Source of the DNA: Burkholderiaceae bacterium
GTDB taxonomy: Bacteria; Pseudomonadota; Gammaproteobacteria; Burkholderiales; Burkholderiaceae_C
Direction of reading: 5' to 3'
Length of the DNA stretch: 64,000 bases
Assembly: GCA_026125795.1 (NCBI GenBank)
Contig: JAHCKM010000002.1
Span: 992,001-1,056,000 of the forward strand
Shown piece after piece: positions 1 through 8,600 of the stretch (position 1 is the stretch's first letter; each line of letters opens with the position of its first letter). The translations under genes were made by a program, and so were the position numbers. A model generated the notes under the pieces. That model was not told the origin of the DNA and did not search any database. It saw only the letters and a list, made by a program, of their open reading frames with translations.

Positions 1-48
1 GTCGCTCGGCCTCCAGTCGCTCGGCCTCCAGTCGCTCGGCCTCCAGTC
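1..48. repeat. 15-bp tandem repeat encoding LEAER units
   Basis: Three near-perfect copies of a 15-bp unit (GTCGCTCGGCCTCCA on the + strand) open the window and run into a degenerate fourth. On the minus strand they encode LEAER pentapeptides in the helical part of the membrane protein. The unit length is a multiple of three, so copy number can change without a frameshift. Confidence 0.8.
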
Positions 49-790
49 GCGCGATCTCGGCGCGCGCCGCCTGCTCGCGTTCGGCTTCGATGCGTGCGGC
101 CTCGACCCGGGCGGCCTCCAAGCGGTCGGCTTGCCGTTGCGCCTCGAGCCCGGCATCTGCAAGAGCCGGTGTCGCGCGCTCGGGAACCGACGCGCTCGGC
201 GCGATCGCAATGACCGCTGCCGGTGCGGGGGGCACGGCCGGCGCCTGCGCCGGGGGCTCGGCCGGCGCCACGTCGACCACGGCGGGCTTCGGCTCGGTCG
301 CGGGCGCCGGCGGCGTGGGCGCCGTGGCGGTCGGCCCGCGGGCAACCGGCGGCGGCTCGACCGGTGGTGGCGGCGTCTCGACCGGTGGCACCGGCCGCTG
401 CTCGACCTGTGGCACCGGCCGCGGCTCAACCGGTGGCACCGGCGGCGGCTTGACCGATCGCAGCGGCGGCGGCTCGGTCGCCGGCGGGGTGACCGCGGGC
501 GCCGGTGGGACCCGAGCGGGAACGATCACGACACGCAGGTCGGGCACTTGGATGCGCCGCTCTTCCCAGGGGAAAGCAAAGCCCGGCAACCCGGGGCCGT
601 GACCGCCGATGGCCAGGCTCAACAACAACGCGTGGATCAGGCACGAGACGAGCAGCGCAATGGCGAGCGGCTTGCGCTCGCGCGGGTTCAGCGCTGGAAG
701 TTCCTCCGGCCAGGGTTCCCGCGGCTCTGGCAGGTCCGCAGGACCCAGCTCGACCGCTTTGGAGACGCTGGCAATCCGCATGCGGGCCAT
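1..790 (-). CDS. TonB/TolA-like proline-rich membrane protein (partial, C-terminus off the window)
   Basis: The reading frame starts at an ATG at 790 and is open to the left edge, so only the first 263 codons are seen. A short charged cytoplasmic N-terminus leads to one transmembrane segment at about residues 42-61. A long Pro/Val/Glu-rich stretch follows (about 85-200), then an Ala/Glu/Arg coiled-coil-like stretch ending in LEAER repeats. This single anchor, Pro-rich spacer and charged helix is the layout of TonB/TolA-type periplasm-spanning energy transducers. The diagnostic C-terminal domain is outside the window, so TonB, TolA or an unrelated envelope protein cannot be told apart. The family call is inference. 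Confidence 0.55.
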   Translation of the reverse strand, partial: MARMRIASVSKAVELGPADLPEPREPWPEELPALNPRERKPLAIALLVSCLIHALLLSLAIGGHGPGLPGFAFPWEERRIQVPDLRVVIVPARVPPAPAVTPPATEPPPLRSVKPPPVPPVEPRPVPQVEQRPVPPVETPPPPVEPPPVARGPTATAPTPPAPATEPKPAVVDVAPAEPPAQAPAVPPAPAAVIAIAPSASVPERATPALADAGLEAQRQADRLEAARVEAARIEAEREQAARAEIARLEAERLEAERLEAER

Positions 791-876
791 TGCGTCGATT
801 CTCGACGCTCGCGGCAACCGCTCGCGGCCGGAACCGCCCCAAACCCCCGGAATGGGGCGCGCGCGTGCATCGCGCG

Positions 877-2064
877 CTACGCCATGCGCACCAGCAGCGC
901 AGCGCCGGTGTCGCCCGCCGCACAACCGGTGAACAGGCCGATGCCGCCGCCGCGCGCTCGCAGCGCCTGCACCAGCTCGGCGATGGCGCGCAGGCCGGTG
1001 GGTCCTTGCGGGTGGCCGTAGACCAGGCTGCAGCCGTACGGGTTCATGCGTTCGAGCGCAAAACCGGTCTGCTGCGCAAACCACAGGTCGTTGACGGCGA
1101 ACGGGTTGTGCGTCGTCACGACATGCACGTCGGCGATGCCGACGCCGGCGGCATCGAGCGCGCGTTGGGCCGCGGTGGTGGCGGCCTTGGGCATGCGCGC
1201 CTTCTCGGCTCGCGCAAAACCGGCCGACAACAGCCGAACGACGCCATCGGCGCCGGCCTCGGTGCGCGCGGCGTCGTGGTCGAGCACCAGCGCGCCGGCG
1301 GCGCCATCGGCCGGATGCGTCTGGCTGCCGGACGTGACGACACCGCCTTCGTGCGCCGGCTTCAGCGCGCGCAGGCCGTCGGCGCTGGTCTCGTGCACGC
1401 CTTCGTCGCGATCGATCTCGAGCCGCGAGCGTTTCTGCTCGATCAGAACCGGCTGCAGGTAGGCGCGTTGCACGCGCCGCTCGTCGGCCAGCGCGCTGCG
1501 GTACTGCTGGTGCCGCAGCAGCGTGAGCTCGTCGAGCGCCTGCCGCGACATGTCGCCCTCGCGCGCCACCGCCTCCGCGGTGTGCACCATCGAGTGGTCG
1601 GTGCCCGGGTCCGACGCGAAGTTGTCGAGCACCCAGTTCTCGGTGAGCGCGCTGCCGCCCATCGCGCGCGAGCGCGGGTAGACCAGCAGCGGGCCGTTGC
1701 TGGTGCGATCGGCAGTGACGACGAGCGCGCACGACGACGCCGCGGCCTCCACCTGCGCGGCCGCCGCGACGATGCAGGCCACCGACGTGGCACAGGCCTG
1801 CGCCACGTGCGGCCCGGTGACGCCCGGCATGTCGAGCCGCGCCGCGATCCACGGCACCGCGTAGAAGCTGCGCGGCTGCGGGATCGTGGTGCCCAGCACC
1901 AGCTGATCGATGCGCGCCGGATCGATGCGGCGCGCGGCGAGTGCGTCGCGCGTCACCGCCACCGCGACATCGAGGCTCGACACGTCGGCCAGGCGGCCCT
2001 GCCAGCGCACGAAAGGCGATGACCACAGGTGGTGCGCGCTGAGCGCAGCGCGTTGGAACTTCAT
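877..2064 (-). CDS. Thiolase family protein (acetyl-CoA acetyltransferase / SCP2-type)
   Basis: A 395-residue thiolase fold enzyme that would join or cleave acyl-CoA thioesters. The likely nucleophilic cysteine is C91 in a CATS motif. Near the C-terminus are an NPF motif (about 325), a GHPQGPTG motif (about 347) and a second catalytic-type cysteine in GCAAGDTG. Length is normal for the family. The ATG overlaps the stop of the upstream ligase as ATGA, so the two are translationally coupled. A ligase that activates an acid and a thiolase that processes the CoA ester suggest one small degradation or acyl-transfer pathway; the substrate is not evident. The cysteine context differs from the canonical CxGGGQG of biosynthetic thiolases, so a lipid-transfer-like thiolase is possible. 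Confidence 0.8.
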   Translation of the reverse strand: MKFQRAALSAHHLWSSPFVRWQGRLADVSSLDVAVAVTRDALAARRIDPARIDQLVLGTTIPQPRSFYAVPWIAARLDMPGVTGPHVAQACATSVACIVAAAAQVEAAASSCALVVTADRTSNGPLLVYPRSRAMGGSALTENWVLDNFASDPGTDHSMVHTAEAVAREGDMSRQALDELTLLRHQQYRSALADERRVQRAYLQPVLIEQKRSRLEIDRDEGVHETSADGLRALKPAHEGGVVTSGSQTHPADGAAGALVLDHDAARTEAGADGVVRLLSAGFARAEKARMPKAATTAAQRALDAAGVGIADVHVVTTHNPFAVNDLWFAQQTGFALERMNPYGCSLVYGHPQGPTGLRAIAELVQALRARGGGIGLFTGCAAGDTGAALLVRMA

Positions 2065-3422
2065 GGCTGTCCTTTCGCAACGTCGTCGCGCACGGCGACG
2101 AGCGCATTCTTGTACGTGCCGCGCGGCAGCGTGCGCGGCGGCAGCACGGTGACCGCCACGCGCACCTGCAGCTGGCTGCGCACCTCGGCCTCGATCTGGC
2201 GTGCCAGCGCTTCGGCTTGCGGCGGCTCCAGCGCCTGCGCGGCTTCGACCTCGAGCGGGATCGCGTCGTCGAAGCGCACCTGATCGTGGCGCTGCTTGAC
2301 GATGCGCAGCACCGGCTCGATGCGGGCGGCGAAGCGCCCGACCACCAGGTCGCGGATCGCGCTCGGGAACACGTTCATGCCCTTGAAGATCAGCATGTCG
2401 TCGGTGCGGCCGATGCAGCGGATGCGCGGGCTGGTGCGGCCGCAGGCGCAGCGCGTGCCCACCACCCGCGCATGGTCGCGCGAGCGGTAGCGCACCACCG
2501 GCGTGGCATCGCGCACGATGGCCGTGTACACCAGCTCGCCGGTGGCGCCGTCGGTCCACGGCAGCCGCTGGCCGCTGGCCGGATCGATCAGCTCCACCGC
2601 GACATAACGCTGGGCGTTGAAGTGCATGCCGTCCTGCATCTCGCACTCGCCCCACATCGACGGCAGCACGTCGCCCAGGCCCATGGTCTCGCGCAGGTGC
2701 GTCAGCGCGAGGCCGCGCTGGATGCGCGCGCGGATGTCGGGCTGCCCGAGACCGGGCTCGCCGCCGCCCAGCACTTTCTGCAGCGACGACTGGATGCCGG
2801 TCTCGCGGCCCACGTCGTCCCAGCGCTCGGCGAGGTGTTGCGCGAACGACGTGGTGGCCAGCAGCGCCGTCACGCGCAAGCGGCGCATGTCGCGCACGAT
2901 GCGTTCGGTGGGAAAGCCGCCCAGCCAGCACAGCGTGGCGCCCAGACGCCGGAAGCCGTCGGCGTAGGGCAGGCCGCCGGCCACCATCGGCAGGCCCACC
3001 AGATGCGCCACCACGTCGTCGCGCCGGATGCCGGCGGTGAACCACACGTTAGCGATGGCGTCGGCAAACACGTCGACATCGCGCGCGGTCAGCGCGTAGT
3101 ACAGCGGCGGCCCGGTGGTGCCCGACGAAGCGATGGCCTGCACGATGTCGGCCAGCGGCACCGCCTGGTTGTCGCCGAACGGCGTGTCGGTGCCGGCGGC
3201 TTGCTGCGCGGCGCGCAGATCGTCCTTGAGCGTGAACGGCAGCGCGTCGAGATCGGCCAAGCCGCGCATCGCGAAGCGGCTGCGCGCATCGGCGTGCAAA
3301 CGCGCATACAGGCGCGAGCGCTGCCACAGCGCGGGCAGCGCCTCGGCGAGCTGGCTGGCCTGCCAGCGCTCGACGCCGGACCACGCCAGGGTCTCGAGCT
3401 CGGCGCTCCAGTACGCGCTCAA
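2061..3422 (-). CDS. Phenylacetate-CoA ligase-like AMP-forming acyl-CoA ligase, TTG start
   Basis: An adenylate-forming ligase of the PaaK type, 453 residues, expected to activate a carboxylic acid to its CoA thioester with ATP. The P-loop-like SSGTTGPP motif is at about 99-106, a YRSRD motif at about 310 and the C-terminal GRTDDMLIFKGMNVFP hinge at about 337. I place the start at TTG 3422. There is no ATG before the conserved region that would not lie deep in the upstream gene, and TTG overlaps the upstream stop (TTGA). The stop overlaps the thiolase ATG, giving a three-gene coupled unit. An aromatic acid substrate is suggested by the family, not shown by the sequence. Confidence 0.8.
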   Translation of the reverse strand: MSAYWSAELETLAWSGVERWQASQLAEALPALWQRSRLYARLHADARSRFAMRGLADLDALPFTLKDDLRAAQQAAGTDTPFGDNQAVPLADIVQAIASSGTTGPPLYYALTARDVDVFADAIANVWFTAGIRRDDVVAHLVGLPMVAGGLPYADGFRRLGATLCWLGGFPTERIVRDMRRLRVTALLATTSFAQHLAERWDDVGRETGIQSSLQKVLGGGEPGLGQPDIRARIQRGLALTHLRETMGLGDVLPSMWGECEMQDGMHFNAQRYVAVELIDPASGQRLPWTDGATGELVYTAIVRDATPVVRYRSRDHARVVGTRCACGRTSPRIRCIGRTDDMLIFKGMNVFPSAIRDLVVGRFAARIEPVLRIVKQRHDQVRFDDAIPLEVEAAQALEPPQAEALARQIEAEVRSQLQVRVAVTVLPPRTLPRGTYKNALVAVRDDVAKGQP

Positions 3423-3769
3423 GGTGCCGGTCCCAGGAACTTGAGGCCGAGGATGCCGAGCACGATCAGGGCGATGCAGCCGATGCGCGCCACCGACAGC
3501 GACTCGCCGAACAGCACGATGCCCAGCAGCGCCGCGCCGACCGCGCCGATGCCGGTCCACACGGCGTAGGCCGTGCCGACCGGCAACTGCCGCAGCGCCA
3601 GGCCGAGCAGCCAGAAGCTCAGCGCGGCCGCCACCAGCGTGGTCGCGGTGAAGTGGTGGCGGGTGAAGCCATGCGACGCTTTCATGCTCACCGACCAGAT
3701 GATCTCCAGCAGGCCGGCCAGCACGAGGAGAAGCCAGGCCAGGTTCGGTGTGATCGTTGCAGCGGTCAT
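3419..3769 (-). CDS. gdx: SMR-family exporter, SugE/Gdx guanidinium type
   Basis: A 116-residue, four-helix small multidrug resistance protein. It resembles the SugE/Gdx branch: the central glutamate E22 in GLLEIIWSVSMK, a HGFTR motif after helix 1, and the LPVGTAYAVWTGIGAVG block in helix 3. Known Gdx proteins are proton-coupled guanidinium exporters that work as dual-topology dimers in the inner membrane. It heads a unit with the CoA ligase and thiolase, an unusual partnership. I looked for a guanidine riboswitch in the 134 nt upstream and did not recognise one. Some members of this clade export quaternary ammonium compounds instead. Confidence 0.85.
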   Translation of the reverse strand: MTAATITPNLAWLLLVLAGLLEIIWSVSMKASHGFTRHHFTATTLVAAALSFWLLGLALRQLPVGTAYAVWTGIGAVGAALLGIVLFGESLSVARIGCIALIVLGILGLKFLGPAP

Positions 3770-3877
3770 GGCATCTCCGGTTCGGTCAGGCGGGCGTCGC
3801 CGTCAGCAGCGGATGCGGGCGCGTCGCGCCGCTGCCGAGGCGCAGCTTTGCACGAGCGGGGAGCCAGGGGTGCCTTT

Positions 3878-3897
3878 GCGGGTTTCTCAAGCCCCGC
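3878..3897 (-). terminator. Weak hairpin after acdS
   Basis: A 5-bp stem (GCGGG/CCCGC) with a 10-nt loop lies a few bases beyond the acdS stop on the minus strand. There is no T-run, so it is a weak candidate terminator between acdS and the SMR operon. The 134-nt space 3770-3903 otherwise shows nothing I recognise. Confidence 0.3.
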
Positions 3898-3903
3898 AGC
3901 GCC

Positions 3904-4920
3904 TCAACCGTTGCGAAAGACGAAGCTGTAGGCGCTCAGTGCCGGGGCGCCGCCCAGGTGCGCGTAGAGGACGCGCGAGCCCGCGGGAAACTCGCCGTTG
4001 CGCACCTTGTCGATCATGCCGTGCATCGACTTGCCCTCGTAGACCGGATCGGTGAGCATGCCTTCCTGGCGCGCGCACAGGCGGATCGCCTCCAGCGTGC
4101 CCGGGTTCGGCAGCCCGTACTCCGGCCCGCCGTAACGCTCGTCGAGCACCACGTCATCGGCTTCGATGCGGCGGCCGAGCTCCACCAGCTCGGCGGTGTG
4201 GCGCGCGATGCGCAGGATTTGCGCACGCGTCTTCTCCGGCTTGGCCGATGCGTCGATGCCGATCACACGATCGGCGCGTCCGTCGGCCGCAAAGCCCACC
4301 ACCATGCCGGCCTGCGTGCTGCCCGTGACCGAACACACCACGATGTAGTCGAACTTGAATCCGAGTTGCTCTTCCTGCTGGCGCACCTCCTCGGCGAAGC
4401 CCACGTAGCCGAGCCCGCCCAGCGGATGCTCGGAGCAGCCGGCCGGAATCGGAAACGGCTTGCCGCCGGCGCGCCGCACGTCCTGCAGCGCCTGCTCCCA
4501 GCTCGGGCGGATGCCGATGTCGAAGCCGGCCGCGTCGAGCCGCACGTCGGCACCCAGGATGCGCGACAGCTCGATGTTGCCCACGCGGTCGTAGACCGCG
4601 TCGGCGTAGTTGACCCAGTTCTCCTGCACCAGCACGCACTTCATGCCCAGGTGTGCCGCGACCGCAGCCACCTGGCGCGTCTGGTTGGACTGGATGCCGC
4701 CGATCGACACCAGCGTGTCGTAGCCGCCAGCGATCGCTTCGGGCACCAGGTACTCGAGCTTGCGCGTCTTGTTGCCGCCGAACGCGAGCCCGCTGTTGCA
4801 GTCGTCGCGCTTGGCGTACAGCTGCACCTTGCCGCCGAGGTGTTCGGACAGGCGCTTGAGCGGCTGGATCGGCGTGGGACCAAAGCTCAACGGATGGCGT
4901 GGGAACTTCGACAGGTTCAT
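3904..4920 (-). CDS. acdS: 1-aminocyclopropane-1-carboxylate deaminase
   Basis: A PLP enzyme of the tryptophan synthase beta fold that splits ACC, the plant ethylene precursor, into 2-oxobutyrate and ammonia. The 338-residue length is exact for AcdS. The PLP lysine K51 (in GGNKTRK), S78, Y294-E295 and L322 are all present; E295 and L322 are the residues that separate true ACC deaminases from D-cysteine desulfhydrases. The ATG at 4920 is preferred over one nine codons upstream because AGGAG lies just before it and AcdS proteins begin MNL. It is divergent from an Lrp-type regulator, the classic acdS-acdR layout. The enzyme lowers ethylene in host plants. Confidence 0.97.
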   Translation of the reverse strand: MNLSKFPRHPLSFGPTPIQPLKRLSEHLGGKVQLYAKRDDCNSGLAFGGNKTRKLEYLVPEAIAGGYDTLVSIGGIQSNQTRQVAAVAAHLGMKCVLVQENWVNYADAVYDRVGNIELSRILGADVRLDAAGFDIGIRPSWEQALQDVRRAGGKPFPIPAGCSEHPLGGLGYVGFAEEVRQQEEQLGFKFDYIVVCSVTGSTQAGMVVGFAADGRADRVIGIDASAKPEKTRAQILRIARHTAELVELGRRIEADDVVLDERYGGPEYGLPNPGTLEAIRLCARQEGMLTDPVYEGKSMHGMIDKVRNGEFPAGSRVLYAHLGGAPALSAYSFVFRNG

Positions 4921-5032
4921 GGGTCGCTCCTGGGGTGACGCCGCCATGATAGGAACGATGCGGGTTCATGTTCTTGCAAACTGTTGGGCCTGACCGCTAG
5001 CATCGGTACGCCTTTCCATTGATCCATCGATG

Positions 5033-5066
5033 TTTGTTGTCCCCGATTGGCCATGTGTGCAACAAA
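5033..5066. promoter_or_regulatory. Inverted repeat in the acdS-acdR intergenic region
   Basis: TTTGTTG at 5033-5039 and its exact inverse CAACAAA at 5060-5066 are separated by 20 bp in an AT-richer patch between the divergent acdS and acdR genes. Lrp-type regulators bind loosely palindromic sites, so this is a plausible AcdR site. It would overlap the coding region if acdR started at 5047 or 5053, which favours the start at 5101. Confidence 0.45.
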
Positions 5067-5100
5067 ATTGCTCCCGCAGAGGCAACGACGCTCCGCCTCG

Positions 5101-5568
5101 ATGGTCGATGCACTGGATCGCACCGACCGCGCCATCCTCAGGGCGCTGCAGCGCGACGCGTCGATTTCGAACGTGGCCCTGGCCGGCAAGGTGAACCTGA
5201 GTCCGCCCGCCTGCCTGCGTCGCGTCGATCGCCTCAAGCAGTTGGGGCTGATCCGGCAGATCGTCGCGCTGCTCGATCCGGGCGCGCTCGACGCCGGCAC
5301 CCTGGTGCTGATCGGCGTGGTGCTCGATCGCTCGACGCCGGAATCGTTCGCGGCCTTCGAGAAGGCGGTGCAGAAGGTGCCGAACTGCATGGAGTGCCAC
5401 GTGGTGACCGGCGAGTTCGACTACTTCATGCTGGTGCGCACCAAGGACAACGAGAGCTACAACCGGCTGCACGCCGAGCACCTGCTCTACCTGCCGGGCG
5501 TGCGGCAGGTGAGGACGTTCATGGTGCTCAAGGAAGTGCTCTCGACCACTGCGCTGCCGATCGCCTGA
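5101..5568 (+). CDS. acdR: Lrp/AsnC-family regulator of ACC deaminase
   Basis: A 155-residue Lrp/AsnC regulator. The N-terminal winged helix covers about residues 5-60 (LDRTDRAILRALQ, then LSPPACLRRVDRLKQLGLI). The C-terminal RAM domain covers about 70-150, with the CHVVTGEFDYFMLVR core strand. It is divergent from acdS and is expected to respond to ACC, as AcdR does, probably with leucine or other small effectors. The frame is open upstream with possible starts at TTG 5047 and ATG 5053. I choose ATG 5101 because the protein then has normal Lrp length and the inverted repeat stays outside the gene. No clear ribosome binding site decides between them. Confidence 0.9.
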   Translation: MVDALDRTDRAILRALQRDASISNVALAGKVNLSPPACLRRVDRLKQLGLIRQIVALLDPGALDAGTLVLIGVVLDRSTPESFAAFEKAVQKVPNCMECHVVTGEFDYFMLVRTKDNESYNRLHAEHLLYLPGVRQVRTFMVLKEVLSTTALPIA

Positions 5569-5612
5569 CGCCGGCGCGGAGCGCGGGATGTGTGGGATGA
5601 TCGAACGCGACC

Positions 5613-8600
5613 GTGAGCGCGCCTGTTTCCCTTCGGCTTGCCAGCCCGTCCGGTTTGGCGGTGCACCTGAACGCCAACGGCAGCGTGCGCCGCATCGACT
5701 GCGGCGACGTGACCGTGAACGCCTTTCTCGGCAACGAGCTGGAAGGCGGTCCGGCCAATCTCTATCTGCGCCGGCATGGCGCGCAGGTCGAGTGGACAGC
5801 GCTGCTCGGACCGCGCAGCCCGGGTGCGGCGAGCCTCGACGAACAGTCGCTCCAGGTGGCGGGCGACTGGGCCGGCATCCGATTTCGCCTGCGGCTGGTG
5901 CTGGCGCGCTCGGCGCCGGCGTGGTTCTGGCATGTCGCGCTCGAGAACGCCACGCCACGGGCGCAGACCGTGGACCTGGTCTGCGCGCAGGACATCGCGC
6001 TGGCCCACTACGGCACCGTGCGGCTCAACGAGTACTACCTGAGCCAGTACGTCGATCACACGCCGCTGCAGCACGCGGCACGTGGCGTCGTGCTGGCGGT
6101 GCGGCAAAACCTCGCGGTCGGTGGCCGCCACCCGTGGCTCGTCACCGGGTCGCTGCGCCGCGCCGACAGCTTTTGCACCGATGCGCTGCAACTGCATGGC
6201 CTCGCCACGCGCTCGGGCGGGCCGCCGGCCGCGCTGGGGTCGGTGCGCCTGCCCGGCGTGCGCCGGCAGCATGAACATTCGATGGCGGTGCTGCAGGATG
6301 CGCCGCTCACGCTTGCAGCAGGCGCGCGCGCCACGCTCGGCTTCTTCGCCTGGTTCGAGGGCGACCACCGCGGCGCCAGTGGCGATGGCGACCTGGGTTT
6401 CGTCGAGCGCGCGCTGAGCCTGCCCGAGGCCGCCGCGCCGCCGGGTGCGCACGGCGCGCCCGCGGCGCGCGCGGCCACGCTGTTCAGCGATGCGCCGCTG
6501 CTGCCGGCGCTCGATCTTGCAGCCGCCGAGCTGGCCGCGCACTTCGGCCATGACCGTCATGCGGTGGAGGAGGCCGGCGGCCGGCTGCTGTCGTTCTTCG
6601 GCCCCGACAGCGCGCACGTGGTGCTGCCGGCCAAGGAGCGCGCCAGCCTGCGGCCGCACGGGCAGATCCTGCGCACGGGCGACCGCCTGGTGCCCGACGA
6701 GGCTTCGCTGACGAGCACCGTCTGGATGGGCGGCGTGTTCCATTCGATGGTGACGCAGGGCCACGTCAGCATCAACCGTTTCCTGTCCACCACCCATTCG
6801 TACCTCGGACTGTTCCGTTCGCACGGCCTGCGGCTGTTCGTCGAGCGATCGCCGCACGGCCGCTCCGAAGGCGATCAATCCCCCTCGGGGGGACGGGTGC
6901 GCAGCACCCAAGGGGGCCAACTTGACGGCAGCTGGTTTCTGCTGGGCGAGCCGTCGGCGTTCGAGATGACGCCCAGCGGCGCGCGCTGGCTCTACCGCCA
7001 CGAAGACGGCTTGCTAGAAGTGCGCAGTGCGGCCGCGGTCGATCGGCACGAGCTGTGGCTCACGGCGCGCGTGCTGCAGGGCGCTCCGTGCCGCTTTCTG
7101 GTGTCGAACCATGTGGCACTCGACGGCGACGACGGCTCGATCGACCGGCCCGCCACATGGCGGCGCGACGGGCCCGGCGTGGTGGTCGCGTGCCGCCCCG
7201 ACAGCGAGCTGGGGCGGCGCTTCCCGCAGGGCACGTTTCGCATCGACGCCACCCCTGACACGACGATCGAGCAGATCGGAGGCGACGAGCTGCTGTTCAC
7301 CGACGGCCGTTCGCGGCGGCAGCCGTTTGTGGTGCTGGTGACGGCACCGGGTCCGTCGATGGGGCTGCGCATCACCGGGCAGCTCGTGGCCGCGGCGCCG
7401 CTGCAGATAGCAGCCGTGCCCCCGGCGGATGCCGCCGTGGCGGCGCGCTTCTGGCGCGACATGACGGCGCTGAGCCTGGAGGCGCCGGCGGCGCCGGACG
7501 CGGCGCGCGTGGTGGCGATCCTGCCGTGGTTCGCGCACGACGCGCTGATCCACTACCTTGCGCCGCGGGGCCTGGAGCAGTACTCGGGCGGCGGCTGGGG
7601 CACGCGCGACGTCTGCCAGGGGCCGGTGGAGCTGCTGCTCTCGCTCGGGCACACGCAGCCGGTGCGTGCGCTGCTGCGGCAGGTGTGGTGCAACCAGAAT
7701 CCCGACGGCGACTGGCCGCAGTGGTTTCAGTTCTTCGAGCGCGAACGCGCCATCCGCGCCGCGGATTCGCACGGCGACATCGTGTTCTGGCCGCTGCTCG
7801 CGCTGGCGCAATACCTGCTCGCCTCCGGCGACGGCGCGTTGCTCGACGAGACGCTGCCGTTCTTCCATCCCGACGGCGACGGTGCGGCCGAGCGCGGCAG
7901 GGTGCTGGCGCATGTGGAACGCGCAACCGTTCTGGCGCACGTCGAGCGCGCGCTGGCGCTGATCGACCGGCGTGTGATCCCCGGCACCCGCCTGGCGGCC
8001 TACGGCCACGGGGACTGGAACGATTCGCTGCAGCCGGCCGACCCGGCGCTGGCCGGGCAGCTGTGCAGCGCATGGACCGTCACGCTGCACGTGCAGATGC
8101 TCGACACGCTGGCGCAGGCCTTGCGTCACGTGGGGCGCGCGCCGCTCGCGGCCCGGCTGGAGGCTGCGCGCAACGCCATTCGCGACGACTTCCAACGCCT
8201 GCTGCTCCACGACGGCGTGGTCGCGGGTTATGCGCACTTCCGCGCGCCGGGCGACGTGGCGCTGTGGCTGCACCCGAGCGACCGTGCCACCGGGCTGCGC
8301 TACAGCCTGCTGCCGATGGTGCACGGCATCCTGTCCAACCTGTTCACGCGCGAGCAGGCGCTGCGCCACGTGGAGCTCATCGGCCGGCACCTGCTGGGCA
8401 GCGACGGCGCGCGCCTGTTCGACCGTCCGCTGCCGTACCACGGCGGCCTGCAGCGGCACTTTCAGCGCGCCGAGACCAGCACCTTCTTTGGCCGCGAGAT
8501 CGGCTTGATGTACATGCACGCCCACCTGCGCTGGGCCGAGGCGCTGGCGCACCTGGGCGACGCCGAGGGTGCGTGGCACGCGCTGCGCCTGTGCAACCCG

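Noticed and set aside
3770..3903. Guanidine riboswitch upstream of the Gdx-type exporter
   Set aside because: Neither the guanidine-I conserved core, the paired ACGR loops of guanidine-II, nor the guanidine-III pseudoknot pattern is recognisable on the minus strand; only short GC-rich stems are present.
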